Source: Pseudomonas sp. SCB32 (GTDB lineage Bacteria; Pseudomonadota; Gammaproteobacteria; Pseudomonadales; Pseudomonadaceae). From it: a stretch of 64,000 bases of DNA. The position numbers and the translations under genes were made by a program. The notes under the pieces were generated by a model. That model ran no database searches. It had not been told where the DNA came from and saw nothing but the letters and a program-made list of their open reading frames with translations. The DNA is taken from assembly GCF_009189165.1 (NCBI RefSeq), contig NZ_CP045118.1, positions 2,604,001 through 2,668,000 on the forward strand. The letters run 5' to 3'. This document shows, piece after piece, positions 21,295 to 29,625 of this stretch. The stretch's first letter is position 1, and every line of letters begins with the position of its first letter.

Positions 21295-21696
21295 TCAGTC
21301 CGTTTGCGTCCAGTGATCCGACAGCTCGTACCAGGGTGCCTTCGAAGCGAGCTGGATATGCCTTTGCTTGTGTGCGGTGAAAGTCGAGTCCAGGGTGCCG
21401 AGCGCGATCGAGATCCAGTCGGAAAACTCCCCCTGACTTCTCGACCAGAACAGCGACGAGCCGCAGTGGGTGCAGAACTGCCGCAGCACGAGTTCGGAGG
21501 ACGCATAGGATTTGAGTGCCTCTGCGCCCTTGAGGATGCGCAGGTCGCTACGCGGCACACTGGCGTAGCTGGCGAATGCCGCGCCGTGGCCTTTGCGGCA
21601 CTGGCTGCAATGGCAATGGCTCAGCGACCTGGGCGGGGAGAGCAGTTTGTAGCTGATCGCGCCGCACAGGCAGCTTCCCTGAAAAGATTCCGCCAT
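21295..21696 (-). CDS. GFA-family (glutathione-dependent formaldehyde-activating-like) protein
   Basis: A 133-residue Zn-binding GFA/CENP-V-like protein. Its cysteine pairs are visible: GSCLCGAI, HCHCSQCRKGHG and FCTHCGSSLFW. The ATG at 21696 is chosen; the longer open frame upstream crosses the promoter of the divergent adaptor gene and shows no homology. Most members have no proven formaldehyde role. A second GFA gene occurs at 62183. Confidence 0.88.
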   Translation of the reverse strand: MAESFQGSCLCGAISYKLLSPPRSLSHCHCSQCRKGHGAAFASYASVPRSDLRILKGAEALKSYASSELVLRQFCTHCGSSLFWSRSQGEFSDWISIALGTLDSTFTAHKQRHIQLASKAPWYELSDHWTQTD

Positions 21697-21896
21697 CCTG
21701 CGGGCACTCCTTATGAACGGGGGCGGCAGCTTAAATAGAGCGGGGCGCTCTGTCGAACAGCCGCACTGGCCCCGGTATTCGCCTGAAAGTCGCACCTGTA
21801 AGGCATGACCTTTCCTGATGAAGGAAAATTTCGTTAGACAATTTCCGATGCCATTGGACTGCCGTACACTCCGCCGACTGCCGGGGAGGGCGAGCG

Positions 21897-22679
21897 ATGC
21901 GTGGATGGGCGTGGCTGGGATTAGGACTGTCGGTGTACGGAGCGTGCGCGGCTCAGGGTTCGGAGCAGGCCACGGATGATCCATTGCTGGCGGCGCCTCG
22001 ATCGTCCGCCGCAGGGGCCGGGGATGTCCGTGGCGTGCTGCGGGCGAGGGACCAGGCGATGCTGTCCAGCGAGCTGTCCGGGCGCATCCTGGAAATGCCG
22101 TTCGCCGAGGGGCAGACCTTCCACAAGGGCGATGTGCTGGTGCGTTTCGACTGCTCCGCCTACCAGGCCCAGCTGAGCGCCGCGCAGGCCGGCGCCAAGG
22201 CGGCCAGCGAGCAGCTGGGACATAACCGCCAGTTGGCGGCATTGAACTCCGTGGGTCGTTTCGAGGTGGCGCTGGCCGAGGCGAAGCTCGCCGAAGCCCA
22301 GGCCCAGGCCCAGGTCTACAAGGTCCAGGTTGGCCGCTGCGCGGTGGTCGCACCCTTCGACGGCCAGGTGGTGCAGCGCAAGGCGCAACCCTTCGAGAGC
22401 GTTTCCGGCGGTGCGCCGCTGCTGGAGATCGTCGACAACCGCAGCCTGGAAATCCGTCTGCTGGTGCCCTCGCGCTGGGTGTCCCAGCTCAAGGTGGGGC
22501 AATCCTTCACTTTCGTTCCCGATGAGACCGGCCAGCCGTTGCAGGTCGAGGTCAAGCGCCTGGGCGCGCGGATCGACGAGGGCAGCCAGATGCTGCCGCT
22601 GATCGCTGCGCTGCCGGCCGACGCCAAGGGGCTGCTGGCCGGCATGAGTGGCACCGCGCGCTTCGCGGATGCGCCATGA
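21897..22679 (+). CDS. HlyD/RND-type periplasmic adaptor, first gene of the giant-protein export cluster
   Basis: A 260-residue membrane-fusion protein. A short signal or anchor (WAWLGLGLSVYGACA) is followed by a barrel-sandwich (SSELSGRILEMPFAEGQTFH), a coiled hairpin rich in Ala and Glu, the returning half (VVAPFDGQVVQRKAQPFESV) and a beta-barrel. It is short for the family, with a reduced hairpin. Its stop overlaps the next ATG by four bases, so it is coupled. It probably bridges the inner-membrane M50 protein and the TolC channel of this cluster. No RND pump or ABC ATPase gene accompanies it. Confidence 0.85.
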   Translation: MRGWAWLGLGLSVYGACAAQGSEQATDDPLLAAPRSSAAGAGDVRGVLRARDQAMLSSELSGRILEMPFAEGQTFHKGDVLVRFDCSAYQAQLSAAQAGAKAASEQLGHNRQLAALNSVGRFEVALAEAKLAEAQAQAQVYKVQVGRCAVVAPFDGQVVQRKAQPFESVSGGAPLLEIVDNRSLEIRLLVPSRWVSQLKVGQSFTFVPDETGQPLQVEVKRLGARIDEGSQMLPLIAALPADAKGLLAGMSGTARFADAP

Positions 22680-23995
22680 ACGCTCCTCAGGTCGGCATGC
22701 TGGAGCGCGTCTTCGCGCAGTTCCTCGGTCTTGAACAGCAGGCGCGAGCGGCTGCTACGGTGGAGCAGCTGGCCTATCACATGGTCAATGACTCGCAGGC
22801 GCTGTTCGGCTTCCGCCATGCGGCATTGCTGATCGCCGGCAAGGTCCGCGCGCTGACCGGGATCAGCGTGGTCGAGCCGAATTCACCCTTCGTGGCCTTC
22901 GTCGAGCAGGCCTGCGCGCAGTTGCAGACCCGGGGCGCACTGGGCACCGCCCGGCCCGTGGACTTCCAGGTTCTGGGCGCGCAGCAGCAGGCGGACTGGC
23001 AGGCGTTGTCCGCCGGCGAGGTGTTCTGGCTGCCGTTGCTGGATCGCCAGGGCGCCCTGTTTGGCGGCCTCTGGCTCGCCCGCGAGCAAGCCTGGAACGA
23101 CGCGGAGCAGGCGCTGCTGACTCAGCTGGGCAACACCTATGCCCACGCCTGGCTGGCGCTTCAGCCGCGCAAGCCCTGGCGCCTGCGCTGGCCGAAGAAG
23201 AAGCTGCTGATGATCGCCGGCGGTCTCTGCCTGCTGCTGCTCGTGCCGGTGCGTCAGTCGGTACTGGCGCCGGCCGACGTGGTACCCCTGGGTGGGCGGG
23301 TGGTGGCCGCGCCGCTGGATGGCGTGATTGCCGAGTTCCTGGTCAAGCCCAATCAGACGGTGGCGGCCGGTGACTTGCTGGTGCGCTTCGATGCCACCAG
23401 CCTCAAGGCCCAGGCGGACGTCGCCGACCGCGCACTGGGTGTCGCCGAGGCGGAGCTGAAGACCAGTACCCAGCGGGCCTTCGCCGATGCCGAGTCGAGC
23501 GCCCGGGTCGACCTGCTGGCCGCGCGGGTGGAGCAGAAACGCGCCGAGCGCGATTACGCCCGGCAATTGTTGGCACGCAGCGAAGTGCGCGCCGAGCGGG
23601 CGGGTATCGCGGTGTTCGCCGACGCCGAGCGACTCACCGGCAAGCCGGTGCAGACCGGTGAGCGATTGATGCAGATTGCCGACCCGGCCCAGGCCGAGTT
23701 GCGTATCGAACTGCCCGTCGGTGATGCCATCTCCCTGGCGCCGGGGGCCGAAGTGGCGCTGTTCCTCGACAGCGACCCGCTGAACCGCCATGACGCAAAG
23801 CTGGAACGTGCCGCCTATGAGGCGCAGCCGACCGCGGCCGGGCAGCTTGCCTACCGGCTGGACGCGGCCTTCATGAACGCGCCGCCGCGCATCGGCCTGC
23901 GGGGCACCGCGAAACTCTTCGGTGATCGCGCGCCGCTGGCCTACTACCTGCTGCGCCGGCCCTTGGCCGCGCTGCGCCAGAGCCTGGGTCTGTGA
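22676..23995 (+). CDS. Membrane-anchored HlyD-like adaptor with cytoplasmic GAF-like N-terminal domain
   Basis: A 439-residue two-part protein. Residues 1-165 look like a cytoplasmic GAF-type domain (FRHAALLIAGKVRALTGISV, later FWLPLLDRQGALFGGLWLA). A single TM (about 177-191, LLMIAGGLCLLLLV) follows, then a periplasmic HlyD-like part (RVVAAPLDGVIAEFLVKPNQ, then the hairpin, then GIAVFADAERLTGKPVQTGE). A soluble ligand-type domain on the front of an adaptor is unusual and suggests a cytosolic input or docking role. It is translationally coupled on both sides and is the second of three consecutive adaptor-bearing genes. Confidence 0.82.
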   Translation: MNAPQVGMLERVFAQFLGLEQQARAAATVEQLAYHMVNDSQALFGFRHAALLIAGKVRALTGISVVEPNSPFVAFVEQACAQLQTRGALGTARPVDFQVLGAQQQADWQALSAGEVFWLPLLDRQGALFGGLWLAREQAWNDAEQALLTQLGNTYAHAWLALQPRKPWRLRWPKKKLLMIAGGLCLLLLVPVRQSVLAPADVVPLGGRVVAAPLDGVIAEFLVKPNQTVAAGDLLVRFDATSLKAQADVADRALGVAEAELKTSTQRAFADAESSARVDLLAARVEQKRAERDYARQLLARSEVRAERAGIAVFADAERLTGKPVQTGERLMQIADPAQAELRIELPVGDAISLAPGAEVALFLDSDPLNRHDAKLERAAYEAQPTAAGQLAYRLDAAFMNAPPRIGLRGTAKLFGDRAPLAYYLLRRPLAALRQSLGL

Positions 23996-26088
23996 TGCTG
24001 CCAGCCCTGCGCCCCGACCTGCAGCTCTCGCCGGCCGCGCCCGGCCTGGACGGTGCGCCGCAATGGACCCTGGCCGACCCCTTGCGCGGGCGCTATTTCA
24101 AGCTCGGCTCCGCTGCCGTGCGGCTGTTGCGCCATTGGGCGCTGGGCGATCCGCAGCGCGTGCTGCAGGCGGCCAATGCCGAGCCCGGCCAGTTGCTGGG
24201 GGCTGCGGAGGTGGAAGAGATGCTGCGCTTCCTGCGCGGCCATGACCTGATCGCCGCTCTCGATGCGGAGCAGCGCGCCAGCTATGCGATGAAGGCGGCG
24301 GCGATGCGGCAGAGCCTGTGGCAGAAGGTGCTGCACCAGTACCTGTTCTTCCGCATCCCGTTGTGGCGTCCGGATGCCTTCCTCAATCGCGCGTGGCCGG
24401 TGCTGCAGCGCAACGGCGGTTGGCTGCTGCGCTGGGGGCTGCCGCTGGTGTTCGCCCTGGGCCTGTTCCTGGTGGCGCGGGACTGGCAGCGCTTCATCGC
24501 GACCTTTCCGCACCTGTTCAGCCTGGGTGGGGCGCTGGCGTTTGGCGTGGCCCTGGGTTTCGCCAAGCTCTGCCATGAGTTCGGCCATGCCTTCATGGCC
24601 AAGCGCGCCGGCTGCCGGGTGCAGAGCATGGGCGTGGCGTTCATGGTGATGCTGCCGATGTTCTACACCGACGTGAGTGATGCCTGGCGGGTCAGTGACC
24701 GGCGTTCGCGACTGCTGATCGGCGCCGGCGGCGTGCTCGCCGAGATGGTGCTGGCGGTGCTGGCATTGCTGGCGTGGTCGCTGTTGCCGGACGGCCCGGC
24801 GCGCACCTCGGCGTTCATGTTGGCCAGTGCCACCTGGGTCACCACGGTGCTGATCAACCTCAATCCGTTCATGCGCTTCGACGGCTACTTCCTGGTCAGT
24901 GACCTGCTCGGGGTGGAAAACCTGCAGGCCCGTGCCTTCGCCCTGTGCCGCTGGCGGCTGCGCGAGACCTTGTTCGGCTACGGCGAGCCGGCGCCGGAGC
25001 CCTGGTCGCCGGTCATGGAACGACGATTGCTGACCTGGGGCTTCGGCTCGTGGATCTGGCGCGCGGTGCTGTTCTTCGGTATCGCCCTGGCGGTGTATCA
25101 CCTGTTCTTCAAGGTGCTGGGCATCTTCCTGATGCTGGTGGAGCTGGTCTGGTTCATCGGCCTGCCGATCTGGCGGGAGCTGCGCGAATGGTGGCAGCGG
25201 CGTGACCAGGCCGAGCCGCGCAAGGTGCTCTTGGTGGGCGTCGGCCTGCTGGCGCTGCTGGCATTGCTCGCCGTGCCCTGGCGGGCTTCGGTGGAGGTAC
25301 CGGCGCTGCTGGAGGCTTCCCGCACCACGACGTTGCACGCACCCGTGGCGGGGCGGCTGAAGGCAGTGCTGGTTGCCGATGGCCAGGCGGTGGAGCAGGG
25401 CGCGTTGCTGCTGGAGCTGGAGTCCCCGGACCTGGAGGCGAAGCAGGCCATTGCCCGCCGCGAGATCGAAATCCTCCAGCTGCAACTGCGCCGGCAGGCG
25501 GCGCGCAGCGAGACCGTGGGCGATACCGGGATTCTCGAACAGCAGCTGGCCGAGGCCGTGGCCGAGTACCGGGGGCTGGCGGCGCAGCGCGAGCGCCTGC
25601 AGATCCGGGCGCCCCAGGCCGGCGTGGTGCGCGACCTGCTGCCCGACCTCGCGGTGGGGCGCTGGCTCAGTCCACGCGAGCTCCTGGCGCGGGTGGTGGA
25701 GCCGGGCCAGCGGTTGCGCGGCTATCTTGCCGAAGAGAATCTCTGGCGCGTGCAGCCCGGCGCCGAGGGTCGCTTCATCGCCGACGACCCGGCGCGCCCG
25801 GCGCTGGCGGTGCGTCTGGACGAGGTGGATGCCACCGGCGTCAGCTATCTGGAGCTGGAGGCGCTGGCCTCCGATCATTACGGACCCATTGCGGTGCGCC
25901 GCGACGAACAACGTCGTGCCGAGCCGGTGCAGGCCCAGTACGGCGTGCGGCTGAGCCAGCTGGACGCCGCCTTCCACCCGGCGCAGCCGTTGCGCGGCGT
26001 GGTGGTGCTGGACGGAGAAGGGCAGTCATTGCTCGGTAGCGTCTGGCGCCGGCTGGCAGCCCTTGGCGTCCGGGAAAGCGGCTTCTGA
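23995..26088 (+). CDS. Site-2 (M50) metalloprotease with PqqD-like N-terminus and HlyD-like C-terminus
   Basis: A 697-residue membrane protein. Residues about 22-90 resemble a PqqD-type winged helix (WTLADPLRGRYFKLG, then EVEEMLRFLRGHDLI). The protease core has the zinc motif H194-E-F-G-H198 inside a membrane helix and the second motif NPFMRFDG (D296), as in site-2 proteases. After several helices, a last TM (about 411-426) leads to a periplasmic lipoyl/HlyD-like part (LHAPVAGRLKAVLVADGQ, then IRAPQAGVVRDLL). The ATG overlaps the previous TGA (TGATG). One protein could therefore recognise a leader, cut it and connect to a trans-periplasmic conduit. The protease fold is certain; the PqqD-like reading is my inference. 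Confidence 0.87.
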   Translation: MLPALRPDLQLSPAAPGLDGAPQWTLADPLRGRYFKLGSAAVRLLRHWALGDPQRVLQAANAEPGQLLGAAEVEEMLRFLRGHDLIAALDAEQRASYAMKAAAMRQSLWQKVLHQYLFFRIPLWRPDAFLNRAWPVLQRNGGWLLRWGLPLVFALGLFLVARDWQRFIATFPHLFSLGGALAFGVALGFAKLCHEFGHAFMAKRAGCRVQSMGVAFMVMLPMFYTDVSDAWRVSDRRSRLLIGAGGVLAEMVLAVLALLAWSLLPDGPARTSAFMLASATWVTTVLINLNPFMRFDGYFLVSDLLGVENLQARAFALCRWRLRETLFGYGEPAPEPWSPVMERRLLTWGFGSWIWRAVLFFGIALAVYHLFFKVLGIFLMLVELVWFIGLPIWRELREWWQRRDQAEPRKVLLVGVGLLALLALLAVPWRASVEVPALLEASRTTTLHAPVAGRLKAVLVADGQAVEQGALLLELESPDLEAKQAIARREIEILQLQLRRQAARSETVGDTGILEQQLAEAVAEYRGLAAQRERLQIRAPQAGVVRDLLPDLAVGRWLSPRELLARVVEPGQRLRGYLAEENLWRVQPGAEGRFIADDPARPALAVRLDEVDATGVSYLELEALASDHYGPIAVRRDEQRRAEPVQAQYGVRLSQLDAAFHPAQPLRGVVVLDGEGQSLLGSVWRRLAALGVRESGF

Positions 26089-26113
26089 ATCCCTCAAGGA
26101 GCAAGGACGTTCC

Positions 26114-26914
26114 ATGACCGCTCGTTCGCTACCCCGCTGCTCGCGACTCGCCCTGGCGTTCGAGGTGCCGCCTTTGCTGGAGGCCCTGTCGCGGGTGGAT
26201 GCCGGCGCCTGGCAGACGCATTTCAACACCGGCTACTACGAAGGCGACTGGAGCGGTATCGCCCTGGTCGCCCCCGAGGATGCTCCGCTGCCCCTGGCGC
26301 CCGGCCAGGGCGCGCCGGTGCGCAGCGGCTGGTGGCTCGGGGAGCCCGCCTGGGGCGCTCTGCTGGACCGCTTCCATACCGTCGTGCGCAGCGCGCGCCT
26401 GCTGCGGTTGGGGCCGGGCGCGCGCATCCACGAACATTGCGATCCTGACCTGGGGCAGCCCGATGGCGACCTGCGCCTGCACGTGCCGCTTCTGAGCCCG
26501 TCGGGTGTGGAGTTCCTGGTCGACGGTCTGCAGGTGCCGATGGTGGTTGGCGAATGCTGGTTCATCGATCTATCGCGGCCGCATCGGGTGGACAATCCGG
26601 GGCCCGGCGAGCGTATCCATCTGGTGCTGGACTGCGTACCCAACCCGTGGCTGCTCGGCCTGCTGGAGCAGGGGCTGGCGGGGACGCCGCCGTTGCAGCC
26701 GGGCAGGGCGGGGCAGGCGTTTGCCGCATTCCGCCAGCGGGTAGCGACTGAACCCGCCCTGGCGGCGGCATTGCAGGCGCTGGGCGATAGCCGCGACTTC
26801 CTGCGCGAGACCGTGCGCCTGGGCGCGGAACTGGGTCTGGTGTTTTCCGAGGCGGAGGTGCGCGGCGCCATGCACCAGGGGCGGCAGGCCTGGAGCGAGC
26901 AATGGCGAGCGTGA
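26114..26914 (+). CDS. Aspartyl/asparaginyl beta-hydroxylase-like 2-oxoglutarate dioxygenase
   Basis: A 266-residue cupin-type oxygenase. Marks are LLRLGPGARIHEHCDPDLGQ (first iron His, with an acidic residue near), LRLHVPLLSPSGVEFLVDG and SRPHRVDNPGPGERIHLVLD (second His and the 2-oxoglutarate Arg region). The family hydroxylates Asp/Asn or related residues in proteins. It starts at the ATG 25 bp after the protease gene, behind AAGGA. A protein substrate inside this cluster, perhaps the giant repeat protein, is inferred. It overlaps the sulfotransferase gene by 13 bp. Confidence 0.8.
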   Translation: MTARSLPRCSRLALAFEVPPLLEALSRVDAGAWQTHFNTGYYEGDWSGIALVAPEDAPLPLAPGQGAPVRSGWWLGEPAWGALLDRFHTVVRSARLLRLGPGARIHEHCDPDLGQPDGDLRLHVPLLSPSGVEFLVDGLQVPMVVGECWFIDLSRPHRVDNPGPGERIHLVLDCVPNPWLLGLLEQGLAGTPPLQPGRAGQAFAAFRQRVATEPALAAALQALGDSRDFLRETVRLGAELGLVFSEAEVRGAMHQGRQAWSEQWRA

Positions 26915-27918
26915 CTCCTATGGACGATTTCAGCGGCTGGCTGCCGATTCGCGTCTGGCGGCAGGCCGGCGACTGGCGCGTGGATTGGTGCTGGTTCGGC
27001 GAGCGGCGGCTGGCCCGGCCGTTCTTCCGCGATGACGTGGACGATGCCCTGCGGTTGCCCTTCAACCAGGCATTCCGTCGCGAGACCGGCATCCAGGCTC
27101 TGTTCGATTGGCAGGCCGCCAGCCCTGGCCTGCAACCGGCGGCGCTGATCTTCCATGCTTCGCGCTGTGGCTCGACGCTGATGGCGCAGATGCTGGCGGC
27201 TCTGCCAGGCAATATCGTGCTGTCGGAGCCGCCGCCGCTGGACAGTCTGCTGCGCGCGCACTTTCTCGACGCTGCCGCGACCGATTGGCAGGGGCGCGGG
27301 GTCCAGGCGCTGCTGTCAGCCTATGGCCAGCGACGACTGGGGCTGGAGCAGCGGTTGCTGGTCAAGCTCGACGCCTGGAGCGTATTCGAGGCGCCGCTGC
27401 TGGCGGCGCTCTATCCGCAGGTGCCACGGATATTCCTGTACCGCGATCCGCTGGAGATCGTCGTCTCGCAACTGCGCCAGCCCGGCATGCATCGGGTGCC
27501 CGGCCTGCTCGGGCCCTCGGCACTGGACCAGCGGCTGCCGGGTGCCCAGGGCATGACGCCGTTGGAATACAGCTGCCGAATGATCGGCGAGATCTTCCAG
27601 GGTGGCCTGGAGCTGTGCCGTCGGCACGGCGGCATTGCACTGAACTACAGCGAATTGCCCGGCGCGCTGTGGGCGCGCTTGGCATCGCTGCTCGGCGTGG
27701 AGGACGAGGATCGGGCACCTTTGCAGGCTGTCGCCGCATTCGATGCCAAGCAGCCTTCGATGACGTTCAGCGCCGACGGCCAGGCGAAGCGCGAATCCGC
27801 CGGCGAGGATGTGCGACAGGCCGTGGAGCGCTGGGTGCGGGCGCCTTACCTGGAGCTGGAATCGCTCCGGCAGAAAGTAGGGTTTGGGAGTTTGGCCAGC
27901 TTTCATACAATTGTTTGA
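26902..27918 (+). CDS. Sulfotransferase-family protein (first copy)
   Basis: A 338-residue P-loop enzyme. The 5'-phosphosulfate loop reads FHASRCGSTLMAQML, and the 3'-phosphate segment is near IFLYRDPLEIVVSQLRQPG. The start overlaps the hydroxylase stop; a second ATG six codons in is possible. PAPS-dependent sulfation of tyrosine, sugar or other hydroxyl groups is the family role. It shares little with the second sulfotransferase of this cluster beyond the loop, so the two probably have different acceptors. An AT-richer 136-bp gap follows and may hold an internal promoter. Confidence 0.8.
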   Translation: MASVTPMDDFSGWLPIRVWRQAGDWRVDWCWFGERRLARPFFRDDVDDALRLPFNQAFRRETGIQALFDWQAASPGLQPAALIFHASRCGSTLMAQMLAALPGNIVLSEPPPLDSLLRAHFLDAAATDWQGRGVQALLSAYGQRRLGLEQRLLVKLDAWSVFEAPLLAALYPQVPRIFLYRDPLEIVVSQLRQPGMHRVPGLLGPSALDQRLPGAQGMTPLEYSCRMIGEIFQGGLELCRRHGGIALNYSELPGALWARLASLLGVEDEDRAPLQAVAAFDAKQPSMTFSADGQAKRESAGEDVRQAVERWVRAPYLELESLRQKVGFGSLASFHTIV

Positions 27919-28054
27919 GAAATTTCGTACTCTGATGATGGTAAATGCTGGCGATTCGCCTTAGGCATCAGATATTCTCTCGCTGTTCTGGTCGGTTAAA
28001 AACAACAACGGATGTGCTCCCCGGGCGGGGAAGCCACAAGGATGCTCGGCCACC

Positions 28055-28558
28055 ATGGCAACTCTCGAGTTGAACCTGCGTCCCATGGAGGATGCCGATC
28101 TGGCATTCCTGCGGGAGCTTTATGCCAGTACCCGCGCCGCCGAGATGGAGCGAATCCCGTGGGACAAGGCAACCAAGGATGCCTTTCTCACCCAGCAGTT
28201 CAACGCCCAGCACCAGTATTACCAGGCCCACTACGAAGGCGCCGATTTCTCCCTCATCTGCCACGATGACCAGCCTATAGGCCGGCTCTACGTCTTCCGC
28301 GGCCCGACGACCCACAACCTGATCGATATCTCGCTGATGCCGCAGTGGCACCGGCGCGGCATCGGCACGGGCTTCATCGCCGACCTGACCCGTGAAGCCG
28401 ATGCCCTGGGTCGTTCGATCCGCCTGTTCGTCGAGCCGGAAAACCCCGCGCTCCGCCTCTATGAGCGCTTCGGTTTCAGGGAGACCGGGCGGCGGCAGCA
28501 TTACCTGCAAATGAATCGCGAGGCCGTGGCGGCCTTGGCACAGGAGTCGCAGCCATGA
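28055..28558 (+). CDS. GNAT-family N-acetyltransferase
   Basis: A 167-residue acetyltransferase. Conserved parts are LRPMEDADLAFLRELYASTR, the acetyl-CoA loop QWHRRGIGTGFI and the final ENPALRLYERFGFRETG. It is coupled to the next gene by a four-base overlap. In this cluster the target could be the giant protein or the collar protein; that is inferred from position only. Confidence 0.87.
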   Translation: MATLELNLRPMEDADLAFLRELYASTRAAEMERIPWDKATKDAFLTQQFNAQHQYYQAHYEGADFSLICHDDQPIGRLYVFRGPTTHNLIDISLMPQWHRRGIGTGFIADLTREADALGRSIRLFVEPENPALRLYERFGFRETGRRQHYLQMNREAVAALAQESQP

Positions 28559-28875
28559 GCGCGTTGCCCGGCCGGGAAGAGTTCCAGCGGTACCTCGAAC
28601 AGGAATGGCAACTGGCCTGGGAGGGCGGCAGCCTGCCGGTGACCCTGGTGGAAGTGAACCAGGGCACGGCGATGAATGCGCGTTACGAATGCTTCAACCT
28701 GGTGTTCGCGCAACCCGCCGGCTACCAGATGCCGCAGCACACCTACAGCCTGCGCGGCCCGGACAATCAGCAATTGCCCGAGCTGCTGCTCTGCCCGATC
28801 GGCCCCGAGGAGGACGGCGAGCGCCATCTGCTCCAGGCGGTGTTCCACCTTCGCAGGCCAACCCAGAGTCCGTGA
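28555..28875 (+). CDS. DUF6916-like small protein
   Basis: A 106-residue soluble protein with no signal peptide. The pattern VTLVEVNQG..., ECFNLVFAQPAGYQMPQHTY and LLLCPIGPEEDGERHLLQAVF fits the DUF6916 type found beside tail-collar proteins. Function unknown. It is coupled to the GNAT gene upstream and lies 64 bp before the collar gene. Confidence 0.65.
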   Translation: MSALPGREEFQRYLEQEWQLAWEGGSLPVTLVEVNQGTAMNARYECFNLVFAQPAGYQMPQHTYSLRGPDNQQLPELLLCPIGPEEDGERHLLQAVFHLRRPTQSP

Positions 28876-28939
28876 CATAGTCCCGCGCAGCGATGCGCTC
28901 TCTGCCGCACAGAATCGGCACCCGCAAGGAGCAACTGTA

Positions 28940-29518
28940 ATGAGTGATCCGTTCATTGGCGAAATCCGTATGCTCGCGTTCAACTTTGCCCCCCGTGGCT
29001 GGGCGCTCTGCCAGGGACAAACGCTGGGCATTGCGCAGAACGCCGCGCTGTTCTCCTTGTTGGGGACCACCTATGGCGGCAATGGCGTCTCCACCTTCCA
29101 GCTTCCCAACCTGAGCGGGCGTACCCCGCTGGGCGCCGGCAACGGTCCGGGGCTGCCTCCGGTGGTCCAGGGCGAGGTGGGCGGCACGCCCACGGTTACC
29201 CTGAACTTGAACCAGATGCCGATTCACAACCACGTCGCCAGCGGCACCAGCAGCATGAATGTCGGCGGCACCCCGGCGAGCCCGGCACTGGCGCCTACGG
29301 CAACCAACAACATCCTGGGTGGTTCCGTCGGTGGGTCGCCCCAGGCCGCGGCCATCTGGTCCAGCGAACTGAGCGGCCCCGTGGCGCTGGGCAACCCGAT
29401 ATCCACCAGCGTTACAGTCCAGAATGCCGGGGGCAGCCAGCCCGTCAGCATCCAGAGCCCCTACCTGGGCATGAACTTCGCGATTGCCCTGGAAGGTGTG
29501 TTCCCGTCGCGCAACTGA
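28940..29518 (+). CDS. Phage tail-collar-domain (MdpB-like) protein
   Basis: A 192-residue protein with the tail-collar domain at the front (GEIRMLAFNFAPRGWALCQG, then LFSLLGTTYGGNGVSTFQLP and NLSGRTPLGAG) and a Gly/Ser/Ala-rich shaft with a C-terminal segment ending FAIALEGVFPSRN. It resembles microcystin-dependent-protein (MdpB) homologues. No other tail genes are near, so it is not a phage remnant in the usual sense. AAGGAGC lies upstream of the ATG. It may be exported or displayed with the giant protein. Confidence 0.85.
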   Translation: MSDPFIGEIRMLAFNFAPRGWALCQGQTLGIAQNAALFSLLGTTYGGNGVSTFQLPNLSGRTPLGAGNGPGLPPVVQGEVGGTPTVTLNLNQMPIHNHVASGTSSMNVGGTPASPALAPTATNNILGGSVGGSPQAAAIWSSELSGPVALGNPISTSVTVQNAGGSQPVSIQSPYLGMNFAIALEGVFPSRN

Positions 29519-29625
29519 TGCCCTGCACGGGGCGCCGATGAGCGTGCGGGCGGGGAGCGCGGCAGCGTTTCCCGCCCACGACGGCACGCATCGACGGCCC
29601 GCCAGGCGAGAACAACGAGCTGCCA

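Noticed and set aside
26236..27261. Leftward open frame opposite the hydroxylase and sulfotransferase genes
   Set aside because: Overlaps two genes with clear domains on the other strand; no family match.
16707..29518. Prophage or phage tail island
   Set aside because: The Bro-N gene and the collar protein are far apart, with no integrase, capsid, terminase or baseplate genes between them.
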